Of a DNA stretch of 20,097 nt, positions 18,974 through 20,097 are shown in pieces; positions within the stretch are counted from its first letter, which is position 1, and each line of letters begins with the position of its first letter. A program made the position numbers and the translations under genes. Source of the DNA: a virus; the IMG/VR virus record IMGVR_UViG_3300027782_000463, positions 1-20,097 of that record. One strand, written 5' to 3'. The notes beneath the pieces were generated by a model. It was not told where the DNA came from, did not search any database, and saw only the letters and a program-made list of their open reading frames with translations.

Positions 18974-19229
18974 TTAATTGAGTTTTAAGTTCTTTATTCT
19001 CGTTAGATAACTTAATTATCTTATTAGTCGTAGCTACTATTAGCTTCTCTTTAGCATCATCAGCTTGTACTTGTACCTTTTTATTATGTTCTAGTGTCTT
19101 ATTAAAGTCAGTCATTAATTGTTGGAACTCTTTGTCTTCCTTTTTTATAGGAGACTCAGTATCAGCTCCGACATTGACATAACCTATTAAAGAAAATATT
19201 GATATTAGGGATAATACTATTAATTTCAT
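18894..19229 (-). CDS. Membrane-anchored or secreted coiled-coil protein, 111 aa
   Basis: Starts with a hydrophobic signal or anchor (MKLIVLSLISIFSLIGYVNV), then a long charged coiled coil (KEFQQLMTDFNKTLEHNKK to NENKELKTQLNEAKAIL) and a short tail SLLPIPKG. The layout resembles inner-membrane spanins (Rz-type). It overlaps the 134-aa gene by 80 nt. No lipobox is visible. Spanin candidate, moderate confidence. Confidence 0.7.
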   Translation of the reverse strand: MKLIVLSLISIFSLIGYVNVGADTESPIKKEDKEFQQLMTDFNKTLEHNKKVQVQADDAKEKLIVATTNKIIKLSNENKELKTQLNEAKAILDSMSIDTGSSFSLLPIPKG

Positions 19230-19234
19230 TGCTA

Positions 19235-19540
19235 TTATTTGACTGATTTTTTAATAGCTCCCATATCTTCTAGGGTTTCTAGCTTAGTAGAAGTGGCACT
19301 TAAGGCTGTTTTACACTCAATTAAAGCTTGAGTCTTTAGCGAATCCTTGTGCTCTAGGTTGGTTATTCTGTATTCTTGGCTTTGAATTTGATCCTTAAAA
19401 GTGCCTTTGATGTCTATGTACAAATAGGAAATGCCGATTAAAACGACAAATAAGGTTCCTACGATTGGATTTTTAGCGAAATCTTTAAACGATATAGGCA
19501 AGGGATTTAACCCTATACCTGATTCTTTTTTGGCAGCCAT
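19235..19540 (-). CDS. Single-pass membrane protein with coiled coil, 101 aa
   Basis: A polar N-terminus, one membrane helix (PIVGTLFVVLIGISYLYI, about 25-42) and a C-terminal coiled coil (about 54-95). This is the topology of an Rz-like inner-membrane spanin, or of a protein tethered to the cell envelope. Gaps of 5 and 3 nt to its neighbours show operon membership. Function inferred only from topology and lysis neighbours. Confidence 0.72.
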   Translation of the reverse strand: MAAKKESGIGLNPLPISFKDFAKNPIVGTLFVVLIGISYLYIDIKGTFKDQIQSQEYRITNLEHKDSLKTQALIECKTALSATSTKLETLEDMGAIKKSVK

Positions 19541-19543
19541 TTA

Positions 19544-20097
19544 TTACTTTTTACCGATTTTGAAATACAAGCTACCTGAGTAGCCAATATTATAATTTTT
19601 GTTAATATCTACGCTAAAGCCTATTAGAGCCTTATTTTTGACACCTAGCATCAAGGAAGGACTTAGTACTTCCAAGCCATTAAGTGGGCTGTATGAGCCT
19701 CTAATGCCCAAATAAAGGGTATTAGTCGGTTTACTAGCGTAGTACTCTCTCTTAATTATGGTTTTTTCGGTTAAATTGGCTGTAAATCCTCTTGAAATAA
19801 TCCTATTTTGGCTGATAGTATCATTCACTACAAAGATATTAGAATCTTTTTTAATAGTGTCAGAATAGGCCTTGACCTTATAATAGTCGTTTAATACGTA
19901 TAAAGTATCGTGTACAGGAATCTGTACTGAATCAATGATATAGAATGGTATATCATTTCCCTTCTTGTACGTACTAATATAGACCTTCTTGTACGTAGTA
20001 TCGTGTATCTCTACTATCTTTTTGTACTGAGAAGTATCAAACTGCTTACCAATTCTAGGTAAGTAAGTAGGTTTTAGTAAAAAATATAGCCATAACA
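19544..20097 (-). CDS. Membrane-anchored beta-rich protein, C-terminal part (open to window edge)
   Basis: The frame has no stop up to the right edge, so the gene begins outside the window; a GTG at 19828 is internal and not the likely start. The visible 184 residues begin with a hydrophobic segment (LWLYFLLKPTYL), then extended, repeat-like strands (HDTTYKKVYISTYKK; HDTLYVLNDYYKVK) and a C-terminal part with alternating strands (LYLGIRGSYSPL; ALIGFSVDI; YSGSLYFKIGKK) like an outer-membrane beta structure. It resembles DUF6808-type Bacteroidota phage proteins, from memory. Possible outer-membrane partner in lysis. Confidence 0.75.
   Translation of the reverse strand, partial: LWLYFLLKPTYLPRIGKQFDTSQYKKIVEIHDTTYKKVYISTYKKGNDIPFYIIDSVQIPVHDTLYVLNDYYKVKAYSDTIKKDSNIFVVNDTISQNRIISRGFTANLTEKTIIKREYYASKPTNTLYLGIRGSYSPLNGLEVLSPSLMLGVKNKALIGFSVDINKNYNIGYSGSLYFKIGKK

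Noticed and set aside
19544-19828. Separate 94-aa gene starting at GTG 19828
   Set aside because: The frame stays open upstream to the window edge with protein-like sequence, so this is the C-terminal part of a longer gene.
1-20097. CRISPR array, insertion sequence, integrase or rRNA
   Set aside because: No regularly spaced 25-40 nt repeats, no transposase or integrase motifs and no rRNA-like sequence were seen on either strand.

Overview
The window is part of a tailed double-stranded DNA phage or prophage (siphovirus-like, HK97-type head) of a Bacteroidota host, most likely a flavobacterium. The base composition is AT-rich. Starts have A-rich leaders such as AAACAAAATG or TTTATTTATG instead of Shine-Dalgarno sites. 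Several gene starts follow a TAnnTTTG -7 element, the promoter type of this phylum. Genes are packed with TAATG and ATGA overlaps.

Left arm, 1-5752, minus strand: the packaging and head module. In transcription order it holds terS, a 358-nt structured gap, terL, the HK97 portal, a 135-aa conserved protein, a Mu F/SPP1 gp7-like head morphogenesis protein, the S78 prohead protease and the N-terminal 100 codons of the major capsid protein, cut by the window edge. Between terS and the rightward genes (5753-6309) lies a control region with two identical minus-strand -7 elements, a G-quadruplex-type tract and a 19-bp operator-like palindrome.

Middle, 6310-16554, plus strand: early and replication genes. 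First come two micro membrane proteins and a Gp88-family protein, the latter followed by a tRNA-like fold without a D arm. Then come small unknowns, a minimal cytosine-C5 methyltransferase-like protein, and a protein that is only the DNA-binding domain IV of DnaA. Three DnaA-box-like sites with an exact 16-bp period start 14 nt after that gene. A possible recombination protein, a winged-helix replication protein, a DnaB helicase, a VRR-NUC nuclease and a small protein with an SSB-like C-terminal tip complete the module. It ends at back-to-back terminators near 16583-16645.

Right arm, 16678-20097, minus strand: two small overlapping genes, a calcineurin-like phosphoesterase, an M15 peptidase endolysin, a holin candidate, and a run of small membrane-anchored or secreted coiled-coil proteins (spanin candidates). 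The last gene is open to the right edge.

The features most worth following up are: (a) the element at 13010-13100, where two hairpins have perfectly complementary 7-nt loops, one holding the start codon of a possible 32-aa gene; (b) the DnaA-domain-IV protein with its phased 16-bp box array as a candidate self-contained replication origin; (c) the 9-mer CAAAAACTT, found six times only between 8006 and 10051, in all three reading frames where it falls inside a gene; and (d) the D-armless tRNA-Pro-like element at 7520-7565. All functional statements are by reading alone; no searches were run.
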